DNA from: ZC4RG29 sp036273935
GTDB taxonomy: Bacteria > Bacteroidota > Bacteroidia > Cytophagales > Cyclobacteriaceae
Direction of reading: 5' to 3'
DNA length: 14,947 bases
Assembly (NCBI GenBank): GCA_036273935.1
Contig: DASUGQ010000144.1
Location: 1-14,947 of the forward strand
Positions 12,816 to 14,947 of this stretch are shown piece by piece (the stretch's first letter is position 1; each line of letters starts with the position of its first letter). The translations under genes were made by a program, and so were the position numbers. Under the pieces are notes generated by a model, which was given only the letters and a program-made list of their open reading frames with translations, did not search any database and was not told the DNA's origin.

Positions 12816-14947
12816 CTAGTTTTTCTTTTTCAGCAAATTCTGAATTTTTTTCTTGGCCTCTTCCTCAACTTTTTTCTGTGCATCCGTATTTGTCGCAGCA
12901 TTTGTTGAATCGGGTTTTGCTGTAGTGGTAGAATCCTTTGTTCCGCCACCTAAAATTGAGTTAACATATTTTTCGGCGTCTGTGCCCTTCACCGCTTCTT
13001 GCAGGGCCTTCTGACCTTCCTCTTTGGCCACATTTGTCACGGCTTCGGTGGCCTGGGCCTTTTGCTCATCTGCTAAAAGTGCAAACTTCGGCTCGTTGTA
13101 CGATCCACCAAGTCCGATAGTGAGCGGAATTATATCGGTGGGGTTATTTGCTCCAGTGTTTTTATTAATGAACGATTGGACTTGTGAGCCGACTTTACCT
13201 GCAGGAACATTCATCTTTAATGAATAATCAATGGAGCCATCGAGTCCTGTACTTCCGCTGACAGCAGTTTTATAATCTCCGAATTTAACATCAAAGGGTT
13301 TAACACTTAAACGTCCATTGGTAATCTGGGCAGACATCAATACATCTTTAAGCGTAACATTGTCTGTATTATCGAGGTTCGTCAATGATGTTACTCCGGA
13401 AACAATTTTTGATTGTGTTAAGGCGGCCTGTGCAATTTTCACAAGACCGGCTCCATTCACTGTCGCAAGATTAGGCATCATTGTTTGCAGGAGTTCTCCA
13501 CTAATTTTGAATTCCGTTGAAAAATTCCCTTTAACCAGTCCTGCTATAGGGGCATAAGTCTGAACAAGTGTAAAGGAGGATGCCGCCTGTTGTATGGATA
13601 GATTTTCAATTTTCAAAGCAAAGTCATACTTAGGATGATTTAGATCATGGGTGTTATAGGTGCCATTCACAACAAAGGCCCCTCCAAGCATATTAAATTT
13701 TAATCCATTCAAATTGGCAATCCCGTCTTTCACAATGATGTCGCCGGTGGCATTAGTAATTTTGTAATCCATCAGACGAACATTTTTTATCGATGACTTC
13801 AGGATGAAATCAATATCTCTGGGCACCGGTATCACCCCGTAAGCTGCTGTATCCTCCACCACCGTCTCCTCAGATTCAGTCATGAACTGATTTAAATCCA
13901 GATTGTTCGAATTGAAATTTACAATACCCTTAATGGTCTCCCCTTTTCCGAATACATAACCGAGATAATTGAGAACGGAACCGCTCACATCAAAATCACT
14001 TTTTCCAATTGTTCCAACCATGTTTTGCAATTCGATCTTTTTTGGATCAAAGACCAAACTGGAGTGATCGATCGCAACATCGTATGGAAGGTCTTTCGCT
14101 GAATACTTAAATGATGATAATGATGCTGTTCCGCTGGTGGGCAACCGGTCATATTTTTCAGCCTGCAAATCTGAATATTTTCCCTTCGTTGCCAGGTCGG
14201 CCTTGATTTTTCCTGCAAGATTCATCCCTTCCATTGGAAATACCTTCGTGATTTTTTCAAGGTCCATGGCACCGTTTACTTTAAGGTCCCAGGTGTAATC
14301 AACGAGGTCGCGGAGTAACAAGTCTGCAGAAAATTTCTCACCATCCATCAGCATAGAAAAATCCTTAACGACAATTTCCGTATCCTGCATCTTACCCGAT
14401 GAGTTCTTAACGGTTGAATGAAATTTCAGATCCTGAAGAGGCAGGGGAAAATCATTCGACTTCACATAGCCATTGGCTAAGGACATTGTTGCGTGAATGG
14501 CAGGAATAATATTTTTTACAGAATCATATATACCTTTTGCCTTTAGGTCGATGGAGTAATTACCTTTCATTTCCAGTCCCTCCATCGGAAACATCTTTGT
14601 TAACTCGGCGAGATTCAGTTTAGCTACCACATTAGCATCCATCTTGTAGTTATGAAGATTCTCAATAACCGCCTTAGCATCCAGGGGATTGGAGCCGAAT
14701 TCCATGTGGAGTTGTTTTAAATTTACGAGCGTATTCTCAATGACGCCATCCTTATTGTCAACCAGAAGATCCAGGTTGATATTGTTAACTGGTGTCGGCA
14801 GGTCGGGATACTTGAACATGGCGTCTTTAACAATCAGATTGACATTAAATGCAGGCATTTGCTTCTCGCCATAAGTACCTTTCACGAAACCATTGAATGC
14901 GAGGTCTCCGGACGTCTCTATACTTTGAAAGCTGGACGTATACATTC
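12816..14947 (-). CDS. AsmA-family protein, C-terminal part (5' end outside the window)
   Basis: The frame is open to the window edge, so the start is missing; the first in-window Met (14945) is probably internal. About 709 residues are visible. They have the alternating short beta-strand pattern of AsmA/TamB-like proteins, with repeated motifs such as FPMEGLEMKGNYSIDLKAKG and a related copy 117 residues later. The C-terminal AsmA-type block runs through KPFDVKFGDYKTAVSGSTGL and IPLTIGLGGSYNEPKF. After it comes a Lys/Glu/Ala-rich tail (DEQKAQATEAV to KKKIQNLLKKKN), likely helical and outside the beta fold. AsmA-family proteins sit in the envelope and are implicated in lipid transport or outer-membrane assembly. 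The exact role here is unknown. It lies 192 bp upstream of the surface-protein gene on the same strand. Confidence 0.85.
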   Translation of the reverse strand, partial: MYTSSFQSIETSGDLAFNGFVKGTYGEKQMPAFNVNLIVKDAMFKYPDLPTPVNNINLDLLVDNKDGVIENTLVNLKQLHMEFGSNPLDAKAVIENLHNYKMDANVVAKLNLAELTKMFPMEGLEMKGNYSIDLKAKGIYDSVKNIIPAIHATMSLANGYVKSNDFPLPLQDLKFHSTVKNSSGKMQDTEIVVKDFSMLMDGEKFSADLLLRDLVDYTWDLKVNGAMDLEKITKVFPMEGMNLAGKIKADLATKGKYSDLQAEKYDRLPTSGTASLSSFKYSAKDLPYDVAIDHSSLVFDPKKIELQNMVGTIGKSDFDVSGSVLNYLGYVFGKGETIKGIVNFNSNNLDLNQFMTESEETVVEDTAAYGVIPVPRDIDFILKSSIKNVRLMDYKITNATGDIIVKDGIANLNGLKFNMLGGAFVVNGTYNTHDLNHPKYDFALKIENLSIQQAASSFTLVQTYAPIAGLVKGNFSTEFKISGELLQTMMPNLATVNGAGLVKIAQAALTQSKIVSGVTSLTNLDNTDNVTLKDVLMSAQITNGRLSVKPFDVKFGDYKTAVSGSTGLDGSIDYSLKMNVPAGKVGSQVQSFINKNTGANNPTDIIPLTIGLGGSYNEPKFALLADEQKAQATEAVTNVAKEEGQKALQEAVKGTDAEKYVNSILGGGTKDSTTTAKPDSTNAATNTDAQKKVEEEAKKKIQNLLKKKN

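Noticed and set aside
12624..12908. Open frame of 94 codons on the plus strand in the gap upstream of the surface-protein gene
   Set aside because: Its second half is antisense to the AsmA C-terminal tail and is a Phe/Leu-rich mirror of its Lys/Glu codons. The first half has no recognisable motif.

Overview
The window looks like chromosomal DNA from a gliding-type Bacteroidota, most likely order Cytophagales (Chryseolinea/Ohtaekwangia-like). That placement is inference from gene content. The supporting signs are gldD and gldE, a secreted SprB-repeat protein with a C-terminal type IX secretion (T9SS) sorting domain, a YpdA-family flavoprotein, starts without clear Shine-Dalgarno sites, and several matches to the Bacteroidota -7 promoter element TAnnTTTG. 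I see no phage, IS element, CRISPR array, tRNA or rRNA.

Layout. Positions 23-2867 hold three accessory genes: a YpdA-type oxidoreductase (-), a secreted DUF3500 protein (+) and a secreted double NIPSNAP-domain protein (-). The last two converge with only 5 bp between their stop codons. Positions 2944-6508 are a minus-strand block read mutY > ssb > gldE > gldD. It joins base-excision repair, single-strand DNA binding and two gliding/T9SS membrane proteins, a neighbourhood known from other Bacteroidota. Divergent from mutY, positions 6612-9647 run on the plus strand: an HU/IHF-type DNA-binding protein, a membrane-anchored TPR protein, a 29-residue extremely basic protein of the AURKAIP1/COX24 (bS22-like ribosomal) type, and RNase E/G. 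A strong bidirectional terminator at 9668-9692 closes this block. Positions 9726-12623 (-) encode a 965-residue cell-surface protein. Positions 12816-14947 (-) hold the C-terminal 709 residues of an AsmA-family protein whose start lies beyond the window.

How the genes may work together. GldD and GldE belong to the gliding/T9SS apparatus, and the 965-residue protein has the signal peptide, SprB repeats and sorting domain expected of a T9SS cargo. HU, the bS22-like peptide and RNase E/G form an information-processing block.

The least-described items are: (i) a duplicated cysteine-rich domain that brackets the SprB repeats of the surface protein, with an Asp/Gly linker before the second copy; (ii) the 29-codon bS22-like gene, which has its own -7-like element overlapping the upstream stop codon and perfect inverted repeats on both sides; (iii) a REP-like inverted repeat in the ssb leader. 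No gene-free stretch exceeds 300 bases. The longest is 12624-12815 (192 bases), which holds one weak hairpin and a weak promoter candidate.
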